The position numbers and the translations under genes are program-made. A model generated the notes under the pieces. The model had not been told where the DNA came from, did not search any database, and saw only the letters and a list, made by a program, of their open reading frames with translations. From the NCBI GenBank assembly GCA_022766245.1, contig JALEPL010000007.1, positions 1 through 64,000 of the forward strand: a stretch of 64,000 bases of DNA, given 5' to 3'. Positions 16,122 to 26,030 of this stretch are shown here, piece by piece. Origin of the DNA: Lachnospiraceae bacterium (lineage in GTDB: Bacteria; Bacillota; Clostridia; Lachnospirales; Lachnospiraceae). The first letter of the stretch is position 1. Every line of letters starts with the position of its first letter.

Positions 16122-16919
16122 ATGAAAAAGAAAATGATAATGAACCGAAAAACCATATATCGAATCCTGTTTGCCGGTACTTTTGCCATTGTACTGGCAG
16201 GAATTCTGCTGCCTGGATTGTTTCTGATACAGTATCGGGAGGCAGAGCTGGATCAGGTGTCGGCAGCGCCGGCAGAGTATTATTCCGCAGCAGGCTCCGC
16301 CATGTCCCGGAATGCCTCTGCGAAGCTGGGGGTATACCAGAAATTGCAGCTCATCACCGGTCAGTGGGAAAGCCGGTTGACGGAGGCTGCTTCCTATGAG
16401 ATGAACTTAGAGGATTATGAGGCGGTGGCTGCAGCCCGGGAAGGCATGAAAGAACTGTATGAAAACGGGTTGTATCCCAGCAACATTTCCACCGAGTATG
16501 GAAATTGGTATGCCTGGGAGGCGAAGCCTTACAAGGCGGTGGATGTCATTTTCCAGACCTACACAGCTTATTACTGGAAGATCTGTTTCAGCAGATATGA
16601 CGGTTCCGAGAAGCACACGGTATGTCTCTTAGAGGATGGCACCATCTTTCTGGTGGAGGCGGAATACAGCGAAGACTATGAGACAGATCCATCAGGAAAT
16701 GTGGCGGACTATTTGCAAAGTCTGGAAGTGAAGGATATGGTGGTGACGGAACAGGATACCCAGGGGGCAAATTTGGCAGATTGGGCGGTGTATCCGGATA
16801 TGGATATGACGAATCTGCAATGGAAGTCACTGGTGGAGATGACCCGTGAAGAGGAGACCTGTTATATCCTACAGGCATATTCCGGGGATCGCTATCTCGG
16901 TGCCATGGTTCCACAGTAG
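16122..16919 (+). CDS. Membrane-anchored extracellular protein of unknown family
   Basis: This 265-residue protein has a basic N-terminus, one membrane helix (about residues 11-35, no lipobox) and a soluble outer part with many aromatic residues and a GTIFLVEAEYSED strand. I do not recognise the family. It follows the kinase gene by 36 bases and probably belongs to the same transcript. A hairpin ends the transcript before the lipoprotein genes. By position it may modulate the sensor or bind the same ligand. Confidence 0.65.
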   Translation: MKKKMIMNRKTIYRILFAGTFAIVLAGILLPGLFLIQYREAELDQVSAAPAEYYSAAGSAMSRNASAKLGVYQKLQLITGQWESRLTEAASYEMNLEDYEAVAAAREGMKELYENGLYPSNISTEYGNWYAWEAKPYKAVDVIFQTYTAYYWKICFSRYDGSEKHTVCLLEDGTIFLVEAEYSEDYETDPSGNVADYLQSLEVKDMVVTEQDTQGANLADWAVYPDMDMTNLQWKSLVEMTREEETCYILQAYSGDRYLGAMVPQ

Positions 16920-16986
16920 ACCCTTGTGTGCCAAAAGCAAAAGTGCAGGCCATCCAATGCAGCAGATGAATATTGCATATGAATTG

Positions 16987-17017
16987 CCTCCGGAAACAAA
17001 TTTTCCGGGGGTAATTT
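16987..17017 (+). terminator. Possible terminator after the kinase operon
   Basis: CCTCCGGAAA and TTTCCGGGGG pair over ten positions with one G-U wobble, followed by TAATTTTAT. The T-run is weak, so this may be partial termination or attenuation before the lipoprotein genes. Confidence 0.45.
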
Positions 17018-17105
17018 TATGCGATTTCATTCCGGATACAAAATGTTTACAACCTGCGGATAAAATGAACCCATAACAAAAGATATATCTTTTGGAGGAT
17101 AGATC

Positions 17106-18593
17106 ATGAGAAACAGAAAAGTAAAAACCGTGCTTATGTTTTTTTTGACAGCCACGCTTCTTTCCGGGTGTGGTGATCGCCCGGTGGATTACAGCCTGGA
17201 TGATACGGAAGTGACAGAATCCACCCAAAGGGAAAGTGCTTCCGGCCTTGCCCAGTTAACAGATACAAAAAAGTGGGAAGCAGAGTGGAAGTCCACAACA
17301 GAAAGTGGCAACACCATAGAGTTCGAAGTGAATGCGGAGATTACCGTGCCGGAGGCGGACTCCATGCATGTGATAGAGGTGAAGGCACCCGAAGAAGGGG
17401 AGGCATACACAGAGCAGGTGGTAAAGGCAGTATTTGGCGACGGTGAGGTTTCATACTATGATGATGTGCGCCTGCCTAAGGAGCCGTTACAGGAAAAAAT
17501 TGCCTATTATGAGGATGAGATTGCAGCCAATCAGAAATTGCTTGAGGACCAGCACCATCCGGTGGGAGCGTCCATGGAGCAGGAAATACAAAACACCATT
17601 GAAGAGGAGCAGGAGAAGCTGGCATCATGCAGAGCAGCGCTGGAAACGGCATCGGAGAATTACACTCCTGTGGATGCATATGACGGGGAGATATATCGGG
17701 GAATCATAGAAGGTGCCGCCTACATACTTCGGGTGGAATGGCCACCGACTGATGGAAAAATCACCTTTTCTGATGCGGAAGGCGGTATCATCTCCATGGA
17801 GGTAGATGGGGATGGCCCCCTGAATGAACAGAAAGAAGTACTGATCTCTCTGTACCCGGAAGACATTTATCAGGTGTGTCCGGAGGAAGTGGCAGGGGCG
17901 GAGGGCTTGGCCTACGATAGTTTCTCTCTGGAGAATTGTGAAAATGAGTGTGCATTGACAGAGCAGGAGGCTGAAAATGTTGTGAAACAAACCTTGGAGA
18001 ACATAGGATTTTCCAATCCGGTGCAAAGACGGGTGGACGCAATATACTGGTACGGAGATATGGAGGATCTGGGGGATGGAACATTTCAAAGCAATACCCA
18101 GCGGACAGATGGATACTGGTTCCGCTATGAACTGGGTATCGATGAGCTGTCCCTCACCGGGTTTGGGGAGGAAGTCTTGTATTGGGACTATGATAAAAGC
18201 AGCAGTTTTTATTCCATGGGTGCCTATGCGGATGTCTATGTAACAGAGCGGGGTGTGATTGCCATGGAGGTGCACAATCCGGTGGAAGTGACCGGAGTGA
18301 CCCGGGAGGTGAAGCTGCTTCCTCTTGAAAATATCCAAAAGATCATCAGTGATGAATTGATGGAGCACCCTGATCAGTATCCCTTTGTCGGGCAGACTAA
18401 GGTATCCTTCCATTCTATGGAACTGATCTATTTCCGGGTTCACGATGACAGCCGGGAGGGCTATTACAGCTATATTCCGTCATGGAGGCTGTGCGACCAT
18501 TCGAGTGATTTCTTTGGGTTAACCTGTGAGAATACGGTTATGGTCAATGCCATTGATGGCAGCATTATTGATCTGGCGGAGGAGTTTCAGTAG
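17106..18593 (+). CDS. Lipoprotein, DUF6034-like (first of tandem pair)
   Basis: A signal peptide ends in the lipobox LLSGCG (Cys22), so the protein is anchored outside the membrane. The 495-residue body is acidic, with the early motif VDYSLDDTEV, SGLAQLTDTKKW, a coiled-coil-like segment around residues 125-185, and the C-terminal VMVNAIDGSIIDL. The whole pattern recurs in the next gene. The DUF6034 assignment is from memory of similar clostridial proteins. It starts behind TTGGAGG and sits 11 bases before its paralogue, at the head of the efflux-type gene set. Confidence 0.7.
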   Translation: MRNRKVKTVLMFFLTATLLSGCGDRPVDYSLDDTEVTESTQRESASGLAQLTDTKKWEAEWKSTTESGNTIEFEVNAEITVPEADSMHVIEVKAPEEGEAYTEQVVKAVFGDGEVSYYDDVRLPKEPLQEKIAYYEDEIAANQKLLEDQHHPVGASMEQEIQNTIEEEQEKLASCRAALETASENYTPVDAYDGEIYRGIIEGAAYILRVEWPPTDGKITFSDAEGGIISMEVDGDGPLNEQKEVLISLYPEDIYQVCPEEVAGAEGLAYDSFSLENCENECALTEQEAENVVKQTLENIGFSNPVQRRVDAIYWYGDMEDLGDGTFQSNTQRTDGYWFRYELGIDELSLTGFGEEVLYWDYDKSSSFYSMGAYADVYVTERGVIAMEVHNPVEVTGVTREVKLLPLENIQKIISDELMEHPDQYPFVGQTKVSFHSMELIYFRVHDDSREGYYSYIPSWRLCDHSSDFFGLTCENTVMVNAIDGSIIDLAEEFQ

Positions 18594-18604
18594 GAGGAGA
18601 AGAT

Positions 18605-20002
18605 ATGTTGCGAAGAAAAGTGATGGCGGGAATGAGTCTGTGTATGGTGGCCACGCTCTTTTCCGGCTGCGGCACACGCACGGTGGATTATAACGTGGAT
18701 GATACTGAAGTGATGGAGACGGAAAAAGGAGAGGATGTCTCTGGTCTGGCTCAGTTCGTGGATGGGGAACGATGGACCGAGGAGCTGAGTGTCACCGGAG
18801 AAACCGGCGGGGATGCCACCGTGAGCATTCATGCGAAGGTGGTGCTTCCGGATATGGAGCAAATGTCTGTGGTGGAGGTAAAACGGCCTGAGGTGGATGC
18901 TGCATACCGGGAAGCACTGGTGAACCAAATCTTTGGATCCACTCCGGTGTATTACTATGAGGATGTGGATGTACTAAAGGAAAGTGCCATAGGATACGAG
19001 TATGAGGCGGGGGATGTGGATTACTGCGCCACCTATCTCACCGGACAGCAGTTGCAGGAACTTTTGACGGTGTGGGAAATGATACAGGAAGAGTGGGAGG
19101 ATGGCAGGAGATCCTCCGCGGAGGCGGGGGCAAAGGAGCAGGCGCTTCAAAACTGCAGGGAGCAGATCCGGGATATCAAAAATGCCATGCGGACAGCGCC
19201 GGAGGATTATGTCCCGGTTACAGATTATGAAAGCGACAGCTATCTGGGGTATTTGGACACAATCCCCTATTGTCTTAAGGTAACAGAGGGAGACTACACA
19301 GGAGACTATATAGGAGACTACACACAGATTTCTTTGCGTCCCCTGGACTATGTTTCGGTTTGCCCCGAGGAAATGGAACAAGCAGCCTTGATACATGTGG
19401 AGGATGGCAATGAAATACGAATAACCGGGGATAACCAGTGTGAACTGAGTGAGGAAGAAGCGGAGAAGATGGCGGAAGTGTTTTTGTGGGATATGGGCAT
19501 TTTTGATGAGCTGAACCTGCTCGGTACCTATGACCTGTATTGGTTTGCCTATATGGAGCAGTTGGATCACTATACCTTTCGGGATGATAAGGAGGAAGTA
19601 AACGGATATGCTTTTTACTATGGACAGAGGGAAGGAAATCTCACAGATTTTCCGGACAGCAGCATCGTGGTTTATGTGAATGATGGAGGAGTTTTTTCCG
19701 CAGATATTGTAAATCCATATCAGATCATTAGTATGACGGAACATGTGCCGTTGCTGCCCCTAGATACCATTCAGCAGATTATGCAAAATGAAATGGCGGA
19801 GCATGCGGATGATTATTTCCTTAGCACCAGTGAAAGGGACTACACGTATCAGACCATGGAGCTTCTTTATGCCAGGGTGGCGGATGATTCCAGACAGGGC
19901 TACTACAGTTTTGTGCCGGTATGGAAGCTGGACGGATATGATGTGGATTGTCCTGTGATGGTAAATGCCATTGATGGAGGAATTGTGAATGCATATTATT
20001 AG
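18605..20002 (+). CDS. Lipoprotein, DUF6034-like (second of tandem pair)
   Basis: A paralogue of the preceding gene: lipobox LFSGCG with Cys22, then VDYNVDDTEV, SGLAQFVDGERW and the C-terminal VMVNAIDGGIVNAYY. It is 30 residues shorter, and the sequences have diverged strongly between these anchors. This points to an old duplication with different ligands or partners. It overlaps the next gene (adaptor) by 14 bases. A substrate-binding or peptide-capturing role next to an exporter is inferred from position only. Confidence 0.7.
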   Translation: MLRRKVMAGMSLCMVATLFSGCGTRTVDYNVDDTEVMETEKGEDVSGLAQFVDGERWTEELSVTGETGGDATVSIHAKVVLPDMEQMSVVEVKRPEVDAAYREALVNQIFGSTPVYYYEDVDVLKESAIGYEYEAGDVDYCATYLTGQQLQELLTVWEMIQEEWEDGRRSSAEAGAKEQALQNCREQIRDIKNAMRTAPEDYVPVTDYESDSYLGYLDTIPYCLKVTEGDYTGDYIGDYTQISLRPLDYVSVCPEEMEQAALIHVEDGNEIRITGDNQCELSEEEAEKMAEVFLWDMGIFDELNLLGTYDLYWFAYMEQLDHYTFRDDKEEVNGYAFYYGQREGNLTDFPDSSIVVYVNDGGVFSADIVNPYQIISMTEHVPLLPLDTIQQIMQNEMAEHADDYFLSTSERDYTYQTMELLYARVADDSRQGYYSFVPVWKLDGYDVDCPVMVNAIDGGIVNAYY

Positions 20003-20966
20003 AAAAAAAGGCAGAATTATAACCCTTTGCCTGGGCCTTGGCATGCTGACAGGCTGCGGTTCCCAGGGTACTCAGGTGGTGACCATCCAGCATGCGCCTT
20101 ACGAGAAAGCGGTATATCGCACGGTGGAGGTGCAGACGGGGGACGTGTGTCCCGAGTTCACTCTGACACTGAAGGCCGAGGGCTATGAGCGGAAGACCTA
20201 TGGAGCCACCAATGAGGATCTGCAGTTGGAGCATGTCTACGTGTCTGTGGGGGATAAGGTAAAAAAGGGAGATCTGCTGGTATCCTTTCAGTCAGATAGT
20301 TTGGAAGAAACCATAGCATCCTATCAGGAACAGGTAACTCAGAATGAACTGCTCATTGAGCACTACAGTAAGCTGATGGAGATTGATGACAGTGTGGATT
20401 ACAGTACGGATATTACCATGCTGAAAGAGGATACACAGGTGGCAAAGCTGTATATAGAGGAGGCGGAAAATAAGCTGGCGGGATATCAGATCATTGCGGA
20501 GGGCGACGGAACCATCACGGAGATGGATGAGTACCTGCAAAATGGTTATTACCGGCCGGGAAGTAAGCTGATTACGGAAGTATGCAGCACAGGAAACTAC
20601 ACGGCAACCAACACGGAAAATTACAACTTTTCTATTGGTGAGACATATCAAGCTGTCTCCGGTGTCGCAACATACGAGTTACAGATAATGGATATTAGCG
20701 GACAAACACTGATTTTTGAACCTATCTCTGACATGTCGGCAGTGTCGGATGCGGACACTCTGACCATCACCATTCAAAAGCCGCAGCTGACCAATGCGGT
20801 GTATGTGGAAGCAGCTGCGGTAAATAAAGTGGGGGACGGCCAGTTCGTCTATGTTCTGGATGAGGCGGGCTACCGGGATGTGGTGTGGGTCACCACAGGG
20901 GACGTGGTGGACGGCTATCTGGTGATTACCAGTGGGTTGTCCGGAGGAGAGAAGGTGACATATTGA
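19989..20966 (+). CDS. HlyD/MacA-type lipoprotein efflux adaptor
   Basis: This 325-residue lipoprotein has lipobox MLTGCG (Cys23). The membrane-fusion-protein pattern follows: a lipoyl half-motif HVYVSVGDKVKKGDLLVSF, a short helical hairpin (about 105-150), the second lipoyl half (IIAEGDGTITEMDEYLQNGY) and a C-terminal beta domain with VYVLDEAGYRDV and GLSGGEKV. In Gram-positives such adaptors dock on FtsX/MacB-like permeases. It is translationally coupled to the next, larger adaptor: its TGA at 20964-20966 overlaps that gene's TTG start. Confidence 0.85.
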   Translation: MHIIRKKGRIITLCLGLGMLTGCGSQGTQVVTIQHAPYEKAVYRTVEVQTGDVCPEFTLTLKAEGYERKTYGATNEDLQLEHVYVSVGDKVKKGDLLVSFQSDSLEETIASYQEQVTQNELLIEHYSKLMEIDDSVDYSTDITMLKEDTQVAKLYIEEAENKLAGYQIIAEGDGTITEMDEYLQNGYYRPGSKLITEVCSTGNYTATNTENYNFSIGETYQAVSGVATYELQIMDISGQTLIFEPISDMSAVSDADTLTITIQKPQLTNAVYVEAAAVNKVGDGQFVYVLDEAGYRDVVWVTTGDVVDGYLVITSGLSGGEKVTY

Positions 20967-23170
20967 GGGAGCAGATCAGATATCTTTGTATTCTGCTGGT
21001 GGCAGTACTGTTGTTTTCCGGATGCGCAAAAAATACCCTGTCGGATGTGCCAAAGCTTCTTGAGCCGGCGGCTGCTAATTCCGCATACCGCCCGGTGGAG
21101 CGGGGAGACATTGGAGATGTGGAGATTGGATTTGGCACAGTGGTGCCCACAGACTATTGCAGTTTTTATGATACCAACGTAAAAATATCGGAGATTTCCG
21201 TAGAAGTGGGAGACTACGTGGAGAAAGGGGATGTGGTGGCCTATGCGGACATAGAGGAGGCACAGAAAACCCTCACCGGACTTCAGCAGGAGCTGACCTA
21301 TGAGAATCAGACTTACGAGCTGAACTGTAAAATCGCAGAGGAGCGCATTGCAAAGATGACATACGAGAAGCAGTGTCTCGAGGCGGCACAGGCCTCCGGC
21401 GAAGAGAATTCCCCGGATACCGTGCAGGATTCCGACGAAGAGGAAACGCAGGAAAGCGATACTGCACAGGACGCAGCACAAATTGAGGACTTGGCTGCCC
21501 AGATTGCCACGGCACAGGAAGACCTGCGCTATGACGGGCTGCTGCACCAGTATCGGGTGGGAAAGCTGAATGAATCCATTGGAGCACAGCAGGCAATCAT
21601 CACGGATGGAACGTTGCGGGCCACACACTCTGGGTATGTGACCTTTACCAAAAACATAGCAAAAAATTCCAGTGCAGGAGCTTCTGAAAATATTGTCATT
21701 ATCTCCGATCTGGAAGATCCCTACATCGAACTTTCTGATGTTACCGTGAATAGTTATTCCTTTTCCGATTATGAGGTGAAATACATAAATATTGAGGGAG
21801 AAGCCCATGCTGTGACGGAAATCCCTTATACATCGGAGGAGCTGATTCTGGCGAAAGCAGCAGGCAGTTATCCCAACGTGCGTCTTACCTGCGGGGATGT
21901 GGGAGCGCTTACCATCGGTGACACCTATCCTGTCTATTATAGAAAGAAAAGCGTCCAGGATGTACTTATCATTGGAAAGGACTCTCTTTATGAGGAGGAC
22001 GGCCATTATTTTGTCTATGTAAAAACCAAGGGAGACGAAAAGGAAAAGCGGGAGATTACCGTCGGGGAAGAGGATACCCATTATATAGAAGTAACAGGAG
22101 GGCTGTCTGAAGGAGAGCTGGTGTATTATTCCTCCGATGCGAGGATGCCGGCGGGTTATGATGCCTATACGGTGGGATTGTCGGACTTTGAACTGTCCAA
22201 TTATTCCAAAACTTATAGCTCCTGTAATTCCCTTGCCTTCTGGTACACCTCGGATTATGAGGGAACCATCACAGATATTGCCGTGGAAGCAGATCAGCAG
22301 GTGAAAAAAGGAGATTTGCTGTACGTGGTGGATACCGGGGAGGGAAAAGCTGCGCTGACCCAGGCACAGAATCAGATCAATCAGGAAAATCTTTCTTACG
22401 AAGAAATGGGAAAGGGATATGACAGTCAGCTTGCACAGCTTACGGATGAGTACGAGATCCGCATTGTGAATTACGAAAAAGAGCTGGCAGCTCTCAGTCA
22501 CGCCTACCGACTCCGGCAGCTTCAGGATAATTACAATGCCATCGGTGAGAACAATGACGGAAACGGCAAAGTCAGTGTATACGCGGATAAAGATGGCACG
22601 GTGTCAAAAATTTTGTTGATGGACGGGGATAAAGTCAGCCCCGGGACGGATGTACTGTCTGTCAGTACGCAGGCAGGGGAAAAACTTCTGGTAGAGATGG
22701 CACCTATAAAGAGTATGAAGACCTATGGGGACAATATCGCGGATGTGGGAGAGCAGATATCCATTCAAGCAGGAGATTTGGTCTATACCGGAACCTGTAT
22801 CGGCTGGACGGTAAACTCCAATAATTCAGAAAAGGCATACCTGACCACGGAGGGAGATACGGCGTATCTTTCTCATAGCATGTCCTCAGGATATGAATAT
22901 CCGGCTTTTTACGTGGAGATGGATGATGTTGGCTTTTATGAAGAGGCGCCGACGGGGATTCTGACATTTTCCTACATCTGTATGAAGGATGTGGCGGTGA
23001 TTCCCTCTTCGCTGGTCCACGTGGAGTCCGAACAGGTATATTTTGTGTGGCGCATACAAAATGATCAGTTGGTAAAACAGTATGTGCAGGTTTCAGACAC
23101 GCTTGTAAACGATGGCATGCAGGTGGTGCTGTCGGGAATCAAAGAAGGCGATGTGCTTGCAGCAGAGTAA
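20963..23170 (+). CDS. Double HlyD/MacA-type lipoprotein adaptor
   Basis: A 735-residue lipoprotein (lipobox LLFSGC, Cys21) with two consecutive adaptor modules. Module one has ISVEVGDYVEKGDVVAYAD, a coiled hairpin with a Glu/Asp-rich insertion (about residues 145-180) and GLSEGELVYYSSDARMPAG. Module two restarts with DIAVEADQQVKKGDLLYVVD, a second hairpin, VSKILLMDGDKVSPGTD and a C-terminal GIKEGDVL. Such a head-to-tail duplication is uncommon. TTG 20963 is chosen because the lipobox then sits correctly and GAGAAGG lies 8 bases upstream. Confidence 0.82.
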   Translation: MREQIRYLCILLVAVLLFSGCAKNTLSDVPKLLEPAAANSAYRPVERGDIGDVEIGFGTVVPTDYCSFYDTNVKISEISVEVGDYVEKGDVVAYADIEEAQKTLTGLQQELTYENQTYELNCKIAEERIAKMTYEKQCLEAAQASGEENSPDTVQDSDEEETQESDTAQDAAQIEDLAAQIATAQEDLRYDGLLHQYRVGKLNESIGAQQAIITDGTLRATHSGYVTFTKNIAKNSSAGASENIVIISDLEDPYIELSDVTVNSYSFSDYEVKYINIEGEAHAVTEIPYTSEELILAKAAGSYPNVRLTCGDVGALTIGDTYPVYYRKKSVQDVLIIGKDSLYEEDGHYFVYVKTKGDEKEKREITVGEEDTHYIEVTGGLSEGELVYYSSDARMPAGYDAYTVGLSDFELSNYSKTYSSCNSLAFWYTSDYEGTITDIAVEADQQVKKGDLLYVVDTGEGKAALTQAQNQINQENLSYEEMGKGYDSQLAQLTDEYEIRIVNYEKELAALSHAYRLRQLQDNYNAIGENNDGNGKVSVYADKDGTVSKILLMDGDKVSPGTDVLSVSTQAGEKLLVEMAPIKSMKTYGDNIADVGEQISIQAGDLVYTGTCIGWTVNSNNSEKAYLTTEGDTAYLSHSMSSGYEYPAFYVEMDDVGFYEEAPTGILTFSYICMKDVAVIPSSLVHVESEQVYFVWRIQNDQLVKQYVQVSDTLVNDGMQVVLSGIKEGDVLAAE

Positions 23171-23202
23171 GCCAGTGTCAAAAATCTTAAGGAGGCGGAA
23201 AA

Positions 23203-26022
23203 GTGATACGATTAATCCACCAAAAGATAAGAAATAAAAAATGGCTGAACCTATGCCTTTTTACCGGAATCTCCCTGTTGGTGGCGGTGTTCGCCTGCCA
23301 TCCCATGCTGGAGGAGGGATCCAATGACAAGCTGCTGGTTACAGCCTTTGAGAATTATGCAAAGGAGCATCAGGAGTTTCCGGCTGTTTTTTCCAGAACG
23401 GGATCCTATGAAACTTCGGACTATCCCACGGCGGAGTCCATCTATCAGCGGATGGATGCCTACGAGAAGAAATGGCTGGAATATGTGGAGGTGGATTCGG
23501 TGGTTTCCCAGCAATCCCTGAAACTATCCCCTTCCAATGCCCAGAGCAATCTGGGATTTTCGGACCGTTTTTTGGGAATCGGACTTCTGCGGGATATGGA
23601 ATCCCATATGGAAATTGTAAAAGGGGAAGGGTTGGATGCGGATACGGAAGCGGAAAGCTTTCCCTGTATCATAAGTGAAAGTGTCATGGATGCCACGGGA
23701 CTGGTGGTGGGGGAGGAGATTACCTTTCCTTACGCGTTGAATGACCGGGAAGAGCCGGTGAAATTTGTGGTATCCGGTATTTTTCGCGAATCCTCTGACA
23801 GCGACAATTACTGGTATCACGAAGCCGCCTATTATGAACGGCAGATTTTTGTGTCGGAAGCGGTGTTTGATACGTTAATGGCGGAATACGGGTATGGGAC
23901 GGTGGCCTTTGAGGACAACCTGCTTTTAGATTATACCCAGATTAACCATCACAACGCGGCGGCGTATTTGGACTATATAAAGGAGTTTCGAAAGGCAGAC
24001 GGTTCCTTTGGGGCCAATTTTATTCAGATTCTGGAAAACTATCAGATAGAAAGCAGGACCGTGCGCACCATATTGTGGGTGTTGGAGCTTCCCTGCGCAG
24101 TGCTTCTGCTGCTTTTTATCTATATGGTTTCCGGTCAGGTCCTGTATGCGGAGGAGCGGGAAATAGCAGTGCTGCGGAGTCGTGGTGTGACCCGGGGGCA
24201 GACCATGCTGCTGTATGTACTGCAGTCGTGGATCCTGTCCGGCGCAGGCGCAGTGTTTGGACTTCTGCTGGGATATGTGATGTGTAAATTTGCTGCCAAA
24301 ACTGACGCATTTTTACAGTTTACAGGTAAGGATGTGAGCATGTACAGTTTTAGCTGGAAAATGCTTCCGTATGCTCTGGCTGCCTGCATCATAGCCACAT
24401 TGTTTATGGTATTTCCTGTATGGAAAAAGTCAAAAATCACCATTGTGGAACAGAAAAGTGCTGGCCGGGAGGCGGGCAAAAGCCCCATCTGGGAGAGAAC
24501 CTTTCTGGATCTGATTTTGCTGGGAATTTCCTGCTATCTGTTCTATAACTATGGGAAACAGAGCGACGCGTTATCTGCCAGTGTCATTGCCGGGGAACGC
24601 TTAGACCCCATGATCTTTCTGGATGCCTCACTGTTTATTTTTTCCTGCGGGCTGGTGTTTTTGAGGCTTACGAAGTATTTGATTATGCTGGTGGATCATC
24701 TGGGGAAAAGGCGCTGGAACTGTGCCCTGTATGCATCCTTTTTACAGATTCGGCGCACCTTTCACAAGCAGAGTTTTATATCGGTGTTTCTGATCATGAC
24801 CATAGCCATGGGGATTTTTCAGGCAAACATGGCCCGTACCATGAATGCAAACAATGAGGAGAGAATCCGTTATAATGTGGGAGCGGATGTACGGCTGCAG
24901 CAGGAGTGGAAAATGCATGTATATCGTAATGACGAGAAGGTATCTGTGACCTATGAAGAGCCGGACTTTCAGGAATATGCAGGACTGGTGGAAAATCAGA
25001 TTTGCAACAGCATCACCCGGGTGGTGGAGGAGGACAGCACCGATGTGGTGGTGGGAAGCAGGAAGCTGTCCGCCTGTCAGCTCATGGGCATCCATACGAA
25101 AGAATTTGGGGAGACAGCGGAGCTTATGGACGGACTGAATGACAAGCACTGGTTCTATGCCCTGAATGCCCTGGCGGAGGATGTGGACGGGGTCATTCTT
25201 TCCCGCAATGCAGCGGAGGCGCTGGAGGTTTCCGTGGGGGATTCCATCAATTATATGAGGTACAGCCCATATTTTTCCCAGGGAGATGATCCTATCAATA
25301 CAGCGAAAGCTACCGTCTGCGCCATTGTGGACAGCTTTCCCGGATATGAGAGATATCGGTATGTCTATAACAGTGAGGGAGAGCTCAAAGAAGAGGAAAA
25401 CTATCTGATCGTGGCCAATTATGCCACTGTCATCGATCTTTTTGGCATGACGCCTTACCATATCTGGATGAGACTTTCACCGGGGGCATCTTCGGAACAG
25501 GTAGCGGACTATATGAGAGAAAACGGGTGTAAGATAGCACAGTGGTGTTCCTTAGAGGAGGAGCTGGAAGCCAGCAAGAGCTCAGCATTAATACAGATTA
25601 CCAACGGCATGTTTACCATGGGCTTTCTCATATCGATGCTGGTCTGCTCCGTGGGATTTTTGATTTACTGGATTATGGTTATGAAGCAGCGGGAAATGTT
25701 GTTTGGCATTTACCGGGCCATGGGAATGCGGATGAGCGAAATCCGTACCATGCTTATAAATGAACAAATTTTTGGCTCCCTGCTCTCTATTCTGACAGGA
25801 GCAGGGGTGGGGGTCATCAGTACGTTGCTGTTTGTAAGACTCATTACTCTGGTTTATCTGCCAAGGAAGCATAATATACCGATTCGAATCTGTCTGTATG
25901 GAACGGATATGGTGAAGCTGTTTGCCCTTGTGTTTCTGGTGGTGATTTTTTGCGGGGTGGTACTGAGGAACCTGTTAAAGAATATGAAGATTGCTCAGGC
26001 ATTAAAGCTGGGTGAGGATTAG
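23203..26022 (+). CDS. FtsX/MacB-like ABC permease, 939 residues
   Basis: One N-terminal membrane helix is followed by a ~260-residue extracellular domain and three helices near residues 290-405 (first FtsX domain: ELPCAVLLLLFIYMVSGQVL, with EEREIAVLRSRGVTRGQ). Another helical pair lies near 435-490, then a second extracellular domain (about 540-800) and a C-terminal FtsX domain with KQREMLFGIYRAMGMRMSEI. The two FtsX halves in one chain suggest it works as a self-contained pseudo-dimer. GTG start behind AAGGAGG. It is the membrane core of this exporter; no second permease is encoded. Confidence 0.9.
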   Translation: MIRLIHQKIRNKKWLNLCLFTGISLLVAVFACHPMLEEGSNDKLLVTAFENYAKEHQEFPAVFSRTGSYETSDYPTAESIYQRMDAYEKKWLEYVEVDSVVSQQSLKLSPSNAQSNLGFSDRFLGIGLLRDMESHMEIVKGEGLDADTEAESFPCIISESVMDATGLVVGEEITFPYALNDREEPVKFVVSGIFRESSDSDNYWYHEAAYYERQIFVSEAVFDTLMAEYGYGTVAFEDNLLLDYTQINHHNAAAYLDYIKEFRKADGSFGANFIQILENYQIESRTVRTILWVLELPCAVLLLLFIYMVSGQVLYAEEREIAVLRSRGVTRGQTMLLYVLQSWILSGAGAVFGLLLGYVMCKFAAKTDAFLQFTGKDVSMYSFSWKMLPYALAACIIATLFMVFPVWKKSKITIVEQKSAGREAGKSPIWERTFLDLILLGISCYLFYNYGKQSDALSASVIAGERLDPMIFLDASLFIFSCGLVFLRLTKYLIMLVDHLGKRRWNCALYASFLQIRRTFHKQSFISVFLIMTIAMGIFQANMARTMNANNEERIRYNVGADVRLQQEWKMHVYRNDEKVSVTYEEPDFQEYAGLVENQICNSITRVVEEDSTDVVVGSRKLSACQLMGIHTKEFGETAELMDGLNDKHWFYALNALAEDVDGVILSRNAAEALEVSVGDSINYMRYSPYFSQGDDPINTAKATVCAIVDSFPGYERYRYVYNSEGELKEEENYLIVANYATVIDLFGMTPYHIWMRLSPGASSEQVADYMRENGCKIAQWCSLEEELEASKSSALIQITNGMFTMGFLISMLVCSVGFLIYWIMVMKQREMLFGIYRAMGMRMSEIRTMLINEQIFGSLLSILTGAGVGVISTLLFVRLITLVYLPRKHNIPIRICLYGTDMVKLFALVFLVVIFCGVVLRNLLKNMKIAQALKLGED

Positions 26023-26030
26023 GAGGCAGT

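Noticed and set aside
20915..22501. A 528-codon open frame on the reverse strand
   Set aside because: It lies wholly opposite the two adaptor genes, which have lipoboxes, lipoyl motifs and coupled starts; the reverse product is low in recognisable domains and rich in His/Cys/Leu.
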